From Arthrobacter sp. H35-D1 (GTDB taxonomy: Bacteria; Actinomycetota; Actinomycetes; Actinomycetales; Micrococcaceae): 64,000 nt of DNA. The stretch lies in NCBI RefSeq assembly GCF_030063185.1, contig NZ_JASISP010000016.1, positions 1 to 64,000 on the forward strand, written 5' to 3'. The notes under the pieces are model-generated. The model was given only the letters and a program-made list of their open reading frames with translations. It was not told the DNA's origin and did not search any database. Of this stretch, positions 27,005 to 35,749 are shown piece by piece; the first letter of the stretch is position 1; each line of letters opens with the position of its first letter. The position numbers and the translations under genes were made by a program.

Positions 27005-27114
27005 GGGAAGGGTCCTGTCCGGGAGGTTGAAACTTCGGTGTGTGCCGCTGACAGTTTCCAGCCTAGGAGCCGTTCCATGAAGCCAACAGCCACCCGGAGG
27101 CAACAGTGGGCAAG

Positions 27115-28635
27115 CTAGGCTGCAGCCTCTCCTGTGGAGGAGTCCTCGCCATCGTCGGCGGTACCGTCGGGCTCCGGCTCCTGGTGTGGAAGTTCGATGG
27201 CCATGGTTGCGCCGCCGCCGGGAGTCTGCTCCAGCCGCACTGTTCCTTCATGTGAAGCCACAATCGCCGAGACAATGGCCAGGCCAAGTCCGCTGCCTCC
27301 GGTGTTTCTGTCGCGAGAGGAATCGGCACGGTAGAAGCGCTCAAACACGCGCGGGGCCTCCTCTTCGGAGATGCCCGGGCCATGGTCGCGGATCTTGATG
27401 ACGGAGAATTTCTGTGTGCCCTCCGAGCGGGTGCCGACCACAATTTCAATGGGGGAACCCTCCGGTGTGTGGCGCAGTGCATTGCCCATGAGGTTGGCCA
27501 CCACCTGCCGCAACTTTGCTTCGTCGCCAACCGTGGGTGCGGGCGTGCCCGGGCCACCCTCGCGTCCGACGACGACAAAGGTCCGCTCCGGTGCCGATGC
27601 CCGTGCATCCAGGACGGCATCGTGGCCGATGATCAGCAGGTCAACCAGTTTGAGCTGCAGCTGACGCTGCTCGTCGATCCGGGCCAGCATGAGCAGGTCC
27701 TCCACAAGCTCGCCCATGCGCTTGGCTTCGCTTTCAATCCTGCCCATCGCCGTGCCCACGTCCTCGGGTTTTTGCAAGGCGCCGTGTCGATAAAGCTCCG
27801 AGAAGCCTCGAATGGTCACAAGCGGGGTGCGCAGTTCATGGGACGCGTCGGCCACAAAGCGCCGCATGCGCTTCTCCGACGCCGTCCGGGCAGCAAAGGC
27901 ATGCTCAATGTGGGCCAGCATGGTGTTCAGGGAGCCTGACAAGCGCCCCACCTCGGTGGCGGGGTTTTCAATGTCGACGCGTCGAGACAGGTCGCCGGCG
28001 GCAATCGCGGCTGCCGTCTTTTCCACCCGGCTCAAGGGCCTGAACGAGCGGGTGACCGTCCAGTACGCGATCATGGTCCCCAGGGTGATGGTGAGGATGG
28101 CGACGCCGGCAATGACCGCGGCCAGGCGTTGCATGGTGACGTTAAGATTTTCGTAGGGCAGCCCCACCACCACGTAGCCCACATATTCCGGACGGCTTTG
28201 GGTCAAGTCCGCCGGGCCGAAGTTGAACTTTTGCGGCGCGATGACGGTGACCCGCCAAGGCGCTCCGCCATCGGTGCTGGGTACCTTGAACTTCTTGCCG
28301 TTCAGTGCCTGCGCCTGCTCCATGGTGAAGGCGGGATAGACGGGCTTGTCCTTGCCTGAACGGTTTTGGTCCGCCAAACTGCCGTCGCCAAAATGGAAAC
28401 CCACATAGTAGTCAAAGGCGAAGGGTGTTTGGCCGGTGTTTTGCGAATCCACTGTGCCCACCACAACGATGGACTGCTGGAAGGTGGACAGCTGCGTGTC
28501 CATCTGGTCTTCCAGGAAGGAATGCAGCAAGAGGAAAGTTGTGGATCCCAGCGCCAGCAACGACAGGCTCAGCAAGGCGCTGATGATGGCCACCAACTGT
28601 GAGCGCAGGGAGGCGTTTTTCCACAACTTAAGCAA
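27115..28635 (-). CDS. Sensor histidine kinase (HAMP, HisKA, HATPase)
   Basis: A 506-residue membrane kinase. One helix is at about 12-35, an extracytoplasmic sensor at about 36-165 (with FDYYVGFHFGDG and APWRVTVIAPQ), and a second helix at about 168-192. A HAMP linker follows, then the phospho-acceptor in FVADASHELRTPLVTIRGFS, and the ATPase with N-box, DHGPGISEEE and GGSGLGLAIV. The start is a TTG five bases after the response-regulator stop, with a weak ribosome site. It forms a two-gene unit with the regulator; the signal is unknown. Confidence 0.92.
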   Translation of the reverse strand: MLKLWKNASLRSQLVAIISALLSLSLLALGSTTFLLLHSFLEDQMDTQLSTFQQSIVVVGTVDSQNTGQTPFAFDYYVGFHFGDGSLADQNRSGKDKPVYPAFTMEQAQALNGKKFKVPSTDGGAPWRVTVIAPQKFNFGPADLTQSRPEYVGYVVVGLPYENLNVTMQRLAAVIAGVAILTITLGTMIAYWTVTRSFRPLSRVEKTAAAIAAGDLSRRVDIENPATEVGRLSGSLNTMLAHIEHAFAARTASEKRMRRFVADASHELRTPLVTIRGFSELYRHGALQKPEDVGTAMGRIESEAKRMGELVEDLLMLARIDEQRQLQLKLVDLLIIGHDAVLDARASAPERTFVVVGREGGPGTPAPTVGDEAKLRQVVANLMGNALRHTPEGSPIEIVVGTRSEGTQKFSVIKIRDHGPGISEEEAPRVFERFYRADSSRDRNTGGSGLGLAIVSAIVASHEGTVRLEQTPGGGATMAIELPHQEPEPDGTADDGEDSSTGEAAA

Positions 28636-28640
28636 GGCGA

Positions 28641-29354
28641 TTAGCGCTTGTCGGCCGTTCGCAGCACGTAGCCCACGCCGCGCTTGGTCTGGATGAGGGC
28701 AGGCAGCGAGGCGTCAATGTCGACCTTGCGGCGCAGGTAGGAGATGTAGGACTCCACGATGGAGGCATCGCCGTTGAAGTCGTATTCCCACACATGGTCA
28801 AGGATCTGGGCCTTGGACAGCACGCGGTTGGGATTCAACATCAGGTAGCGCAGGAGCTTGAATTCAGTGGGGGAGAGTTCCACCGTCTTGCCCGCGCGGC
28901 GCACTTCATGGGCGTCGTCGTCGAGCTCCAAGTCGGCAACGCGCAACACGGCGTCGTCGTCTTCCATGGGTTGGGTGCGGCGCAGCACGGCACGTATGCG
29001 GGCTACGACCTCGTCCAGGCTGAACGGTTTGGTGACGTAGTCGTCGCCGCCCACTGTCAGTCCCGTGACTTTGTCCTCGGTGTCGTCGCGGGCGGTCAGG
29101 AACAGCACGGGGAAGTGCCGTCCGGCCGCGCGCAGGCGGCGGGTGACGGTAAATCCGTCCATGTCCGGGAGCATGACGTCCAAGACTGCCAAGTCGGGGT
29201 TGTGCTCCTCGGCTGCGGCCAGGGCCTCGCGGCCGTTGGCTGCTGCAACCACCTCAAACCCGGCGAAACGCAGGGAGGTGGAAAGGAGCTCGCGAATATT
29301 GGGCTCGTCGTCAACAACGAGCAGCTTTGCTTCAGGTCCTGTCTTCTTCACCAT
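28641..29354 (-). CDS. OmpR-family response regulator
   Basis: A 237-residue regulator. The receiver domain has the acidic pair in LLVVDDEPN and the phospho-accepting aspartate in LAVLDVMLPDMDG. The C-terminal winged helix carries LSPTEFKLLRYLMLNPNRVL and VESYISYLRRKVD. The ATG at 29354 has GGAG six bases upstream; a GTG three bases earlier is also possible. It is cognate to the kinase immediately downstream. A link to the sulfatase operon that ends 85 bases upstream is not shown by anything in the sequence. Confidence 0.93.
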   Translation of the reverse strand: MVKKTGPEAKLLVVDDEPNIRELLSTSLRFAGFEVVAAANGREALAAAEEHNPDLAVLDVMLPDMDGFTVTRRLRAAGRHFPVLFLTARDDTEDKVTGLTVGGDDYVTKPFSLDEVVARIRAVLRRTQPMEDDDAVLRVADLELDDDAHEVRRAGKTVELSPTEFKLLRYLMLNPNRVLSKAQILDHVWEYDFNGDASIVESYISYLRRKVDIDASLPALIQTKRGVGYVLRTADKR

Positions 29355-29438
29355 CACAGTCTCCGACCATTGGCTGGGAATATGCTGAATATTCCTTGGA
29401 TAAGTACTGTCAGCTTACGCCCAGTCAGCTCCCAGCTG

Positions 29439-30833
29439 CTAGTACGGGACGCGAAATATTTCCTGCTGGACGTCCGGACCGGCGGATTCGGGCAGCACCA
29501 GCTTCTTCAAGAATCCCGTGTCGCCATTCGCCAGTGCCCAGCGCAGGAGTTCCGCACGCATCCCCTCCAACTCGGGGGCGTACCGGGCTTCCACAGCCAG
29601 ATTCCGCTGCTCGCCCGGGTCGGCGGCAAGATCGTGCAGCTGTTCGCGGTGCCTTCCCCAGGAATACACCGTGTATTTCCATTGCCCCGCGATGATGGCA
29701 CGGCCCGCCGTTCCTGTACCCGGCATGGCGGCGGCGTCGGCAAACACCGTCTCCACCACGACCGGCTCTTCCGACGGATTCAGCACGGACCCCGCAGCCA
29801 AGCCTTCCGGGGCCGGAATCCCGGCTAGTTCGCACAGGGTCGGCAACAGTCCCAGCACGGCGGGCACGGGTCGCTCCTCCACTTCCGCAGCCTGCCCCGG
29901 CACGTGGACAAGGAATGGCACGCGGATGCACTCCTGGTACAGGGCGGTCTTTTGGTTCCATGCGTGGGAGGCGTCGCCGTCGCCGTGGTCGCTGACAAGT
30001 ACGACGGCGGTGCTCTCCAAATCGATCTCGTCCAGCAACTGGCCCATGCGCTTGTCGACGCGTTCCACGAGTGCGGAGTACGTGTGCCGGTAGTGGCGCC
30101 AGTCCTCCGGGGTATAGGAATTGCTGCCGTAGACCCTCGCCGCGAAGGCGCGCTCTGCGCCCAAGGCGTCGGGGGCAAAGGGTGCCGCCGTGAAGTTCGC
30201 TGGCAGGGGAGGGGTGTCTGCGAGGTCCGCGGCCGGCACCTTGCCGTAGGGCATGGCCTGGCCCCGGGCGTATTCACAAATGGTGTGGGGGTCGTCGAAG
30301 GAGGCGACCAGGAAGAAGGGGCGTTCGCCGTCGTTCCCGGCGCTGCCAGCGGGCCCGGTGCTGGTTGCCTTCGCGGTGCTGCCCACGTGACTGGCACGGT
30401 TCGCAAGCCACTGGTGGCACGCTTGCACCAATCCTTCGTCGCCGAAGGGATGGATCGCGGAGAAGCCGTCCGCGTCGGTGGCACTGGCCCGCAGGGCATG
30501 CCATTTGCCCGCATAGGCACAGTCGTAACCGGCGGCGCTGAACCAGTGTCCCAGCGATTCCGGGCCGTGACCGGGTTCTACGGCGGGAAAGGCGCCGGAG
30601 CTGGCGCCAAGACCTGCGTTGGACATGATGCCGAGCTGGTGTGGATATTTTCCCGTCACCATTGAGCTGCGGGCGGGCACACACAGTGGGAACGGCGTGT
30701 AGGCCTGGCTGAAATACGTGGAAGCCGCAACGAGGCGGTCAAGATTTGGCGTGTTGAAGTGGGCGTCGGTGGCCCGGCTGCGCTGCAGTGCGTGGGCGGC
30801 AAACTGATCTGCCATGACCAAGAGAATGTTCAT
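29439..30833 (-). CDS. Sulfatase 1 (formylglycine-dependent, S1 family), cytoplasmic
   Basis: A 464-residue sulfate-ester hydrolase. The metal-binding N-terminus is NILLVMADQF and the active-site cysteine C51 lies in PLCVPARSSMVTG, the CxPxR motif that is oxidised to formylglycine. GKWHALRA and VLVSDHGDGDASH supply further active-site and metal residues. There is no signal peptide. AAGGAG seven bases upstream fixes the start. It is the last gene of a five-gene unit with a sugar ABC importer and sulfatase 2, so its substrate is probably a sulfated sugar brought in by that importer. Confidence 0.92.
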   Translation of the reverse strand: MNILLVMADQFAAHALQRSRATDAHFNTPNLDRLVAASTYFSQAYTPFPLCVPARSSMVTGKYPHQLGIMSNAGLGASSGAFPAVEPGHGPESLGHWFSAAGYDCAYAGKWHALRASATDADGFSAIHPFGDEGLVQACHQWLANRASHVGSTAKATSTGPAGSAGNDGERPFFLVASFDDPHTICEYARGQAMPYGKVPAADLADTPPLPANFTAAPFAPDALGAERAFAARVYGSNSYTPEDWRHYRHTYSALVERVDKRMGQLLDEIDLESTAVVLVSDHGDGDASHAWNQKTALYQECIRVPFLVHVPGQAAEVEERPVPAVLGLLPTLCELAGIPAPEGLAAGSVLNPSEEPVVVETVFADAAAMPGTGTAGRAIIAGQWKYTVYSWGRHREQLHDLAADPGEQRNLAVEARYAPELEGMRAELLRWALANGDTGFLKKLVLPESAGPDVQQEIFRVPY

Positions 30834-30843
30834 GGTGTCTCCT

Positions 30844-32274
30844 TCATGCTGGCCCAGCCAATTCCTTCAGGGCATCTGCCCCGGTCCACTGTTGTCCGGC
30901 GGCGGCAAGTGCGGTTTCCAACGTTTTGGCGTGCTCGCGCACCAGCGCCGGATCCGTGATGTTGTGCAGTTCATAGGGATCCGCCACCAGGTCGTAAAGC
31001 TCGGTTGTCAGGCCGCCTGCAGGCTGGAATCGGGCGATGAACTTCGTGCTGCGTGATCTGATGCCGCGGATGTCCACATCGTCCGCATCGCGTGGGTAGT
31101 AAAAGTACAAGGCCGACTCCCCGGCTCCTGTGGGGGTGCCGGGCTCTCCCCGAAGCAAAGGCGCCAGGTCACGGCCCTGCATCTGGGCCGGAATGCCGGC
31201 CGAGAAGCCGAGCAACCCCAAAAGGGTTGGGGCGATGTCCACACTGGAGAGCACGGTGGTGGCAGCGGCTTCAGTGGACAATGCTCCCGGGCCGCGCATC
31301 ACAAAGGGGATGCGCATGGACTCTTCGTAGGGCACATTTTTGTAGAGCAGCCCGTGGCTGCCCATCTGTTGCCCATGGTCGGAGGTGAAAATGACAAGGG
31401 TGTCCTCGGCCAGGCCGAGATCGTCGAGCGCGGCCAGTAGCCGCCCCACTTGGGCGTCGATGGCGTTGACGGCGGCGTAGTACAGCGGGGCGATGGCGGC
31501 AGCGTCCCGGCCCGTGTCAGAATCCACGTCCACGTTGGGCCGGTTGAGCAGCTCGGCGGGGGACAACCCGGCATAGCTGGTGTCATACCCCTCCGGGAGT
31601 TGGTCGAAGGGCTGGTGCGGCGGGTTCCAGGAAACCGCCAGAGCAAACGGCGCACCACCGGAAGTTGCGCCGGAACCGCCGGAGGCTGCGCCGGCAGCCC
31701 GGCGGAGGAAGTCCAGGGCCACGTCCGTTTCATGCGCGGCTGACCAACCTTGAACGTCCACCCGTTCATGCCGTTCGGCGTTCCCGGTCCAATAATGGGG
31801 GGAGAGGTGCTCATCGGAGCACCCGTAGGAATACCAAAAATCAAAGCCGTGGCGCCGGTCAAGGGGGGAGTAGGCATCCCAGTAGCGCCTGTCTTCCAAG
31901 GGTCCGGTGCCGTAGATCGCATCCGCCGGAACAGGTGCCTCGAGGTGCCACTTGCCAATGTAGCCGGTTCTGTATCCTACGTCCCTCAACACGGCAGCCC
32001 ATGACGGGGCGTCGTGGTGCAGCCCAACACCCCAGGCGGCGGTTTCTGAGTTCACGTTGTGGGTGACTCCATTGGAGACAGGGTACTGCCCGCTCATCAT
32101 CATGGCCCTGTGCGGGCTGCACACGGGATAGTTACTGACAGCGTTGGCCAAGGACACGCCGTCGGACGCCAGGGCATCCAAAAAGGGGGTGGAAACGGCA
32201 TCGCCGCCCGGCTCCAGGCACATGGCCCGGAACTGGTCGGCGACGACAAACAACAAATTGGGATTGGTCCGCAT
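30844..32274 (-). CDS. Sulfatase 2 (formylglycine-dependent, S1 family), cytoplasmic
   Basis: A 476-residue sulfatase. It begins NPNLLFVVADQFRAM and has C52 in PVCSPHRAMMMSGQYP (CxPxR). YIGKWHLEAP and IFTSDHGQQMGSHG match the conserved family segments. It lacks a signal peptide. It lies seven bases after the permease gene and ten bases before sulfatase 1, so all are co-transcribed. Sequence differs clearly from the other three sulfatases here, implying another sulfate position. Confidence 0.92.
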   Translation of the reverse strand: MRTNPNLLFVVADQFRAMCLEPGGDAVSTPFLDALASDGVSLANAVSNYPVCSPHRAMMMSGQYPVSNGVTHNVNSETAAWGVGLHHDAPSWAAVLRDVGYRTGYIGKWHLEAPVPADAIYGTGPLEDRRYWDAYSPLDRRHGFDFWYSYGCSDEHLSPHYWTGNAERHERVDVQGWSAAHETDVALDFLRRAAGAASGGSGATSGGAPFALAVSWNPPHQPFDQLPEGYDTSYAGLSPAELLNRPNVDVDSDTGRDAAAIAPLYYAAVNAIDAQVGRLLAALDDLGLAEDTLVIFTSDHGQQMGSHGLLYKNVPYEESMRIPFVMRGPGALSTEAAATTVLSSVDIAPTLLGLLGFSAGIPAQMQGRDLAPLLRGEPGTPTGAGESALYFYYPRDADDVDIRGIRSRSTKFIARFQPAGGLTTELYDLVADPYELHNITDPALVREHAKTLETALAAAGQQWTGADALKELAGPA

Positions 32275-32281
32275 GGGTGCT

Positions 32282-33205
32282 CTACTTGCCCATTCCCAAG
32301 GTCAGGCCCTCCGTGAGTCGGCGCCCGAGCCAAATGTAGATGACCAGCATGGGCAGGATCACGATGCATAGGCCGGCGAACAGTCCGCCCCAGTCGGCAC
32401 CGGAGTAGGTCTGCTGCTGCACGAAGGAGATCAAGGCTACCGGCAGTGTGTACTTTTCGGTGCTCTGGAGCAGGGTCAGCGCCAGCAGGGTTTCATTCCA
32501 GCTCCCAACCACCAGCAGCACAAAGGCGGTGAGGATGCCGCCTTTGGCCAGGGGCAGTGTGACCTGGATAAAGGTGCGCAGGGCGGATGCGCCGTCGAGT
32601 GCAGCCGCTTCCTCCATTTCAAGAGGGAGACTGCGGAAGAAGGCCGTCAACAGGAAAACGGTGAACGGCAGCGACAAACCGATGTAGACCAAGTTCAAGC
32701 CAATCAAACTGTTGGTCAGGTGCACCTTGTCCAGCATGACAAAGAGCGGGATCAAGATGACCTGGGCTGGGATGCCCAGTCCAAGAATGAAGTACAGGCT
32801 CAGACCATCGGTGAGTCGGTTCTCCACCCGGCTGAGGTAGTAGGCGGCAGGTGCGGCAACGGCGACGCACACGAACGAGGACACTGCCGTGGTCAGAACA
32901 CTGTTAACCGTGGCCAAGGCGAAACCGCTGACGTTCCAGGCCGTGGCGAAGTTGTCGAAGTTGAACGACGTTGGCAAGCCCCATGGGCTTTCCAAGATTG
33001 CATGGGTGTCGCGGAAGGCCTGCAGCACCGTCCAGACGAGCATGGCGATGAATAGCACCACCACCGCCCACAGAATAAAGACTCCGATGCTGCGGACCCA
33101 GTTGTGATCGGCCTGCAGGGCGGGACTGACGCCGCCACGGTTTCTTTTGCGACGGACCGGCGGTGGAGCAGCTTTCTTGGACGGGGAAGGGATAAGGGTT
33201 GTCAT
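32282..33205 (-). CDS. Sugar ABC transporter permease, MalG type
   Basis: A 307-residue inner-membrane permease with six helices. The EAA loop that contacts the ATPase reads MEEAAALDGASALRTFIQVT followed by LPLAKGG. The positively charged N-terminus fits a cytoplasmic start. AAGGAA before the ATG supports the start. It pairs with the MalF-type permease ten bases upstream. No ATPase gene is present in the operon; many actinobacterial sugar importers share one MsiK-like ATPase encoded elsewhere. Confidence 0.93.
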   Translation of the reverse strand: MTTLIPSPSKKAAPPPVRRKRNRGGVSPALQADHNWVRSIGVFILWAVVVLFIAMLVWTVLQAFRDTHAILESPWGLPTSFNFDNFATAWNVSGFALATVNSVLTTAVSSFVCVAVAAPAAYYLSRVENRLTDGLSLYFILGLGIPAQVILIPLFVMLDKVHLTNSLIGLNLVYIGLSLPFTVFLLTAFFRSLPLEMEEAAALDGASALRTFIQVTLPLAKGGILTAFVLLVVGSWNETLLALTLLQSTEKYTLPVALISFVQQQTYSGADWGGLFAGLCIVILPMLVIYIWLGRRLTEGLTLGMGK

Positions 33206-33214
33206 GAGGATTCC

Positions 33215-34180
33215 TTAGAACTCAATGGCGTCACGGCGCATGGCACGGCGCAGGAGCACCACCAGTACGGTAACCAAGGCCAAAGAAATGATGGCTGATG
33301 CTGTGGCGGCACCATAGGCCGGGGTGGACATGCCGGAGAATGCGGTGACGTAGGTGTACACGGCCACGGACCAGGTTTGGGTGGGTGGCAGGCCTGCACC
33401 GCTACTGCCGCCAAAGACCCAGATGATTTCGAAGATCTTCACTGAAGAGATAGTCCACAGCACGGCACAAGTGCCGAACACGTCCCAAGTTAGCGGCAGA
33501 ATCACGTACCGCAGGCGCTGGAAGGCTGTTGCACCGGCAAGGGCGCAGTCTTCATAGAAGTACGGCGGAATCCGGTCCACACCGGCCATGATGATGGTGG
33601 TGAAGTAGCCCGTGGTGGTCAGCACCATGGTGGCCATGATCAGCGGAAAGATATTGTCCTGGGCCAGCCAAGCCGGCGGTTCCGTGACGCCCAGAGGCTT
33701 GAGCAGGCTGTTGACCATGCCCCCCGGGTTGAAGATGAAGCCGGCCAGGATGCCAAAGACAAGGGCATTGATCAGGTGAGGGAAGAAGATGACGTTGCGG
33801 GCGATCTTCTTTGCAGCCATGTCCCGAAGAACCAGCGTCATGGCAAAGGCCAGGATGAAGATTGCCGCACCCACCACGAACAACAGGAGCAGCGTGTTTC
33901 CGAAGGACTTCAGGAACAACGGGTCTTGGAAGACTTTAATGTAGTTCTTGATACCAACGAAGGTCATGGGGCCGGAACCGGCCCATTCGTTGAGGCTGAT
34001 CCAAACCGCCGCTATCGTGGGGACGATGAACAACACGGTGTAGAAGAGAAAAGCCGGTCCGACGAACGGTACCAGAAGCTTGCGGCGCTGGCGTTCAATG
34101 CTGCTGCCGCCCCGGCCCTGCCCGGGCTTGAGAGCCGGAGCAGGGTTGCGACGGGTGCGCTTGAGAGTAGAGGCGGACAT
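33215..34180 (-). CDS. Sugar ABC transporter permease, MalF type
   Basis: A 321-residue permease with six to seven helices. It includes WISLNEWAGSGPMTFVGIKN, typical of the MalF/UgpA group, and the EAA-like loop EDCALAGATAFQRLRYVILP. Its ATG overlaps the binding-protein stop by one base (TAATG). With the MalG-type partner it forms the channel for the oligosaccharide bound by the lipoprotein encoded upstream. Confidence 0.93.
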   Translation of the reverse strand: MSASTLKRTRRNPAPALKPGQGRGGSSIERQRRKLLVPFVGPAFLFYTVLFIVPTIAAVWISLNEWAGSGPMTFVGIKNYIKVFQDPLFLKSFGNTLLLLFVVGAAIFILAFAMTLVLRDMAAKKIARNVIFFPHLINALVFGILAGFIFNPGGMVNSLLKPLGVTEPPAWLAQDNIFPLIMATMVLTTTGYFTTIIMAGVDRIPPYFYEDCALAGATAFQRLRYVILPLTWDVFGTCAVLWTISSVKIFEIIWVFGGSSGAGLPPTQTWSVAVYTYVTAFSGMSTPAYGAATASAIISLALVTVLVVLLRRAMRRDAIEF

Positions 34181-35487
34181 TAGCCCTGCGCCTTCCAGTA
34201 AGCGATGGTCTCCGACTTCATTTTGGAGACAAACTCGCCAGCGTCAATCTTTCCCAAGAACAACTGATCGTCGGTCGGGTTGAAGTTCTTCTCCAAGTAA
34301 CCCGGAGCGGTGACACCGTCGTTGCCCAAGTAGATCTCCTCGGCGCCGTCAATGTTCTTCTTGAGTGCGGCGAGCTCCGGTGAAATGGCGGCATCAGCGC
34401 GGACGGGAAGGACCTTGGCTACGGTGCCCATGGCATCCTGGTTCTTCTTGGTCAACAGGAACGCAGCCAACTCCTGGGCGATGGCAGGGTTCTTTGCCTT
34501 CTTGGGAATGGCGAAGCCAGTGAAATCAGTGCGTGCCATGCTGGGCTGGCCGGCTACGGCCGGGTACGGGAAGGATGCATACTTGAATCCAGGCGAGGCA
34601 TAGGTGCCAGTCTCCGTGGGGATCCAGGAGCCGTTGAAGAGCAGATCTGCCCCGCCGGTGGCCCAAGCCTGCTGCTGGGCAGGCCACTTGCTGGCGTTAT
34701 AACCATCGATGAGGTAGTTGCCGTCGACGAGCTGCTGCACCGTTTTGGCTGCGGCCAGCACTGCGGGGGAGTCCCAGCCAGCGCCGGTCTTGTCCGTGAC
34801 AATCTTGTTGAACGCACCGGGTCCCTCGCTGTGGACCAGTGCGCTGACGAACCAGTAGGCGCTGTAGCCGGAGATGTCACCGTCTGCAGCAATTGGTGTC
34901 TGCCCGGCGGCCTTTTCCTTGTCAAGGAGACTTATGAAGTCGTCCCAGGATGCCGGCGGGTTCGTCACCAGATCCGGGTTCTTTTCGGCGTCGAACCAGA
35001 TGCCATCCGAAGTGAGGCTGTAAGGCACCATCCACGGTTGGCCGTCTTTGCCCTTGATGTTGCTCACGGCAGCGAACTTGGCGGGGATGAGCTCAGAGAG
35101 TTTCTTGCCGTCGATCTCGGTGTTGTAGGCATCCGTCATGGGGAGCGCCTGGCCGGTGCTGCCCAGTGCGATGTCAAGGTTGGCGTTGGAACCGTCAATG
35201 ATGTCCGGGACATTGTTGGTGTTCAGTGCCGGAATGATCTTTTTCGTGTTGGTGCGGCCCTGCCACTGCACGTCAACCTTGTTGCCGGTCTCCTTTTCGA
35301 AGTCGGCGATGGCGCTTGCGAGTACCTTTTGCTGTGCCTCGCCGACCTTCCACATGGACCAGTACGTCACTGTACCGCCGTCCTTGGCACCGGCATCGTT
35401 GCCGCCACCACCGCCGCAGGCTGTCAGGGCCATGGATGCGCCGGCCAGGACGGCCAGCGTTCGTACGATTCGGGATTTAGTACTCAT
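34180..35487 (-). CDS. Extracellular sugar-binding lipoprotein of the ABC importer
   Basis: A 435-residue solute-binding protein of the carbohydrate type (family 1). A lipoprotein signal ends in MALTACGGGGG, where the cysteine would be lipid-modified. The mature part shows TVTYWSMWKVGEAQQKVLAS, DFEKETGNKVDVQWQG and WDDFISLLDKEKAAGQTPIA, typical of oligosaccharide binders. The ATG at 35487 with GAGGTG eight bases upstream is preferred to 35538. It is the first gene of the operon and is divergent from the GntR/LacI-type regulator. Sulfated oligosaccharides from the two PL8 lyases are the inferred ligand. Confidence 0.93.
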   Translation of the reverse strand: MSTKSRIVRTLAVLAGASMALTACGGGGGNDAGAKDGGTVTYWSMWKVGEAQQKVLASAIADFEKETGNKVDVQWQGRTNTKKIIPALNTNNVPDIIDGSNANLDIALGSTGQALPMTDAYNTEIDGKKLSELIPAKFAAVSNIKGKDGQPWMVPYSLTSDGIWFDAEKNPDLVTNPPASWDDFISLLDKEKAAGQTPIAADGDISGYSAYWFVSALVHSEGPGAFNKIVTDKTGAGWDSPAVLAAAKTVQQLVDGNYLIDGYNASKWPAQQQAWATGGADLLFNGSWIPTETGTYASPGFKYASFPYPAVAGQPSMARTDFTGFAIPKKAKNPAIAQELAAFLLTKKNQDAMGTVAKVLPVRADAAISPELAALKKNIDGAEEIYLGNDGVTAPGYLEKNFNPTDDQLFLGKIDAGEFVSKMKSETIAYWKAQG

Positions 35488-35575
35488 AAGTAGACACCTC
35501 GTGAAGTTGTTGTGCCGTAGGTCACGACTCAGTGACATGACTCAAACAGTTCGCGAAGATAGGAATCAAGGTGTA

Positions 35576-35595
35576 TTTTCAAACTACTTGGAAAA
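35576..35595. promoter_or_regulatory. Palindromic candidate operator between importer and regulator
   Basis: TTTTC (35576-35580) and GAAAA (35591-35595) with inner AA/TT matches make a 20-base site symmetrical at 16 positions. It lies in the 260-base divergent region and could serve the adjacent regulator. The rest of this region is AT-rich and non-coding. Confidence 0.45.
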
Positions 35596-35749
35596 CGAGC
35601 GAAAATTTCAATGGTCAACCTCATGGGGAGACGAGGTGCAAGCGCGGCGGGCGCGACAAAATCGGAGCGCGGTACCTTTCAATTACACCTTTATTCATTA
35701 CTTATTCATCTGTCATGCTCGTCACCGACGGGCTAGCAGAAAGGGCGCC

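Noticed and set aside
35138-35749. Upstream extension of the GntR/LacI regulator frame
   Set aside because: It overlaps the binding-protein gene on the other strand and shows no domain; a GTG with a ribosome site lies at 35750.
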